In this document: positions 62,884-64,000 of the stretch, one piece after another
Numbering within the stretch: position 1 is the stretch's first letter
Layout: each line of letters starts with the position of its first letter
From: Immersiella caudata
Taxonomy: Eukaryota; Ascomycota; Sordariomycetes; Sordariales; Lasiosphaeriaceae
Direction: 5' to 3'
DNA length: 64,000 nt
NCBI GenBank assembly: GCA_030512335.1
Contig: JAULSU010000004.1
Span: 5,394,001 to 5,458,000, forward strand
Made by a program: the position numbers and the translations under genes
The notes under the pieces: model-generated
What the model was told of the DNA's origin: nothing
Databases searched by the model: none
What the model saw: the letters and a program-made list of their open reading frames with translations, nothing else

Positions 62884-64000
62884 GAATGCGACGCCCACAA
62901 AGCGGTCAGGACGCCGATTACTCGGTGTTTTGGGAAGAGAAGGACAAACGGGAGGCACCGCTGCCGGTCGCGAATGCGGTCGATTCAAGTAGGGAGTGTA
63001 ACGCAAACTTGGTCGTTTCTCGTGCAGAATCGCACAACAGGAGCTCCAATGCGAAAGCGCTTCAGATTGGTGCGACAGAAGAAAATTTTGGCGCAATTAT
63101 GGAAATGAATCTCAGAGCACAAATGCTGTGTCGAGGAAAACAGGTGCGAGGTGAGGGACGAGGCTGTCCTGGCTCTCGCTTGGAGTTGCGGGTGACGAGT
63201 GCCCCGCAGTGCAACAAGCAAAGATGAAAAGAGAGCGCACTGTCCAGCGATCCCTTTTCGATTGGGACTCTGATGTCCTGATTGCGTAACTGATGCTGCT
63301 AGCTCGTGCTGCTGGATTGTTTATGCTGAAGTAGGATTCCCTATTTTCAAGCTATCCAGCAACAGCGTCCTATTGATCTGTCTTCTGCCTATTTTGCATG
63401 CACCTGCTCTACTTCTCGCAGGCGCTGCGTCACGACTTTCTCTCCCTCTGAACGGACAGTGCCACGACGGTCCGAGAATTTACGGCACCTTGTCGTTAGA
63501 GAAAATCGGGTAGCAAAGATATCCACCAGCTTCTCTCTTTATCAAACCTTAATTTGGCAGTAGAGGCCGCTTCGGATCAGCCGCCAACCAATGCTACGGG
63601 AGGCCCGGGGAACCTTTAGAAGAGGGCTGACTGCAGGACTGTCGATGTCAATACTGGCAACCTTTGCGGCAACCTGGCAAGAAAGGGCGGTGGGAAAGAG
63701 GGTCCTGGTACTAGCGCTCCCGTAAATTTCACACCCTCAGGACCAGCGTTGGGCTTTTCAGGAAGGAACGAAATGGGAGAAATGTGTTTAACCATTATGA
63801 GAAGAACAGCAGCCCTATTGACAGAATGAAGGAGTCGTTTTATAAATGCAAAGAGGCATCCGAAGACTCCTTCCATGCCCTTCACGCTCAAATACGGAGC
63901 CTGTTGAGAACGCAATGTGGAGTTGGCAGTTTCGACCGAAGGCTATGAAGAATTTCAGACCCGTTTCTCGCACCACGTGCCAGGCCTCCCACCTTCTCTA
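62884..64000. other. Intergenic to window end
   Basis: About 1.1 kb. A 99-codon minus-strand frame at 63616-63915 and smaller frames have no supporting features. Confidence 0.5.

Overview
The window looks like chromosomal DNA of a filamentous ascomycete (Pezizomycotina, possibly a Sordariomycete). Genes carry short introns (about 46-74 nt) with GTANGT donors, CTRAC-type branch points and YAG acceptors. Several families are typical of or restricted to filamentous fungi: HET-domain proteins, DUF3328/UstYa, Fungal_trans_2, fungal NACHT-ankyrin proteins. Remnants of Copia-type retroelements and a MITE are present. No bacterial, viral or organellar block was seen. All assignments were made by reading the sequence, with no database search.

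The dominant theme is allorecognition or innate-immunity-type genes. There are six HET-domain genes (201-1465, 16260-18491, 29494-31968, 33187-36924, 39284-41215, 49967-52177), one HET pseudogene (52736-54116), a degenerate NACHT protein with an SH3 domain and ankyrin repeats (41572-46668), a cytosolic trypsin-fold protease (11581-13821) and an RBR ubiquitin ligase (54604-56070). Housekeeping-like or accessory genes lie between them: two short-chain dehydrogenases, thioredoxin, a UstYa-type oxidase beside a Kex2-processed secreted peptide, a Fungal_trans_2 factor, several membrane proteins and a six-cysteine secreted protein.

The most unusual locus is the HET gene at 33187-36924 (minus strand). 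A 19-copy, 70-bp tandem array (34773-36112) lies upstream of its HET exon. Read on the coding strand, each unit is a complete 67-nt intron (GTAAGT donor, GCTGAC branch site, GTGTAG acceptor) plus a 3-nt block. Almost all variation between units falls in that block. The blocks are in phase 0 with the HET frame and always form sense codons (Leu, Asp, Trp, Gly, with synonymous GAT/GAC and GGT/GGC). Two further 3-nt microexons with unrelated introns precede the array. The whole model is frame-consistent and predicts a 26-exon gene with 21 single-codon microexons.

Layout: 0.2-5.7 kb HET, broken GTPase, secreted protein, SDR, small membrane protein; 7.4-15.5 kb small Cys-rich protein, tetraspan protein, P450 relic, protease, conserved membrane protein; 16-25 kb HET, peptide/UstYa pair, thioredoxin, multi-pass membrane protein; 25.8 kb tRNA; 26-32 kb transcription factor, SDR, HET; 32.6-37.7 kb solo LTR, microexon HET gene, MITE; 39-46.7 kb HET and NACHT-SH3-ankyrin; 47.6-54 kb broken membrane protein, HET, HET pseudogene; 54.6-58 kb RBR ligase, retroelement relics, tRNA-like gene; 58-63 kb two decayed genes and a tail-anchored coiled-coil protein. 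Several decayed genes carry in-frame TAA/TAG stops where Gln would fit, as expected from C-to-T mutation.
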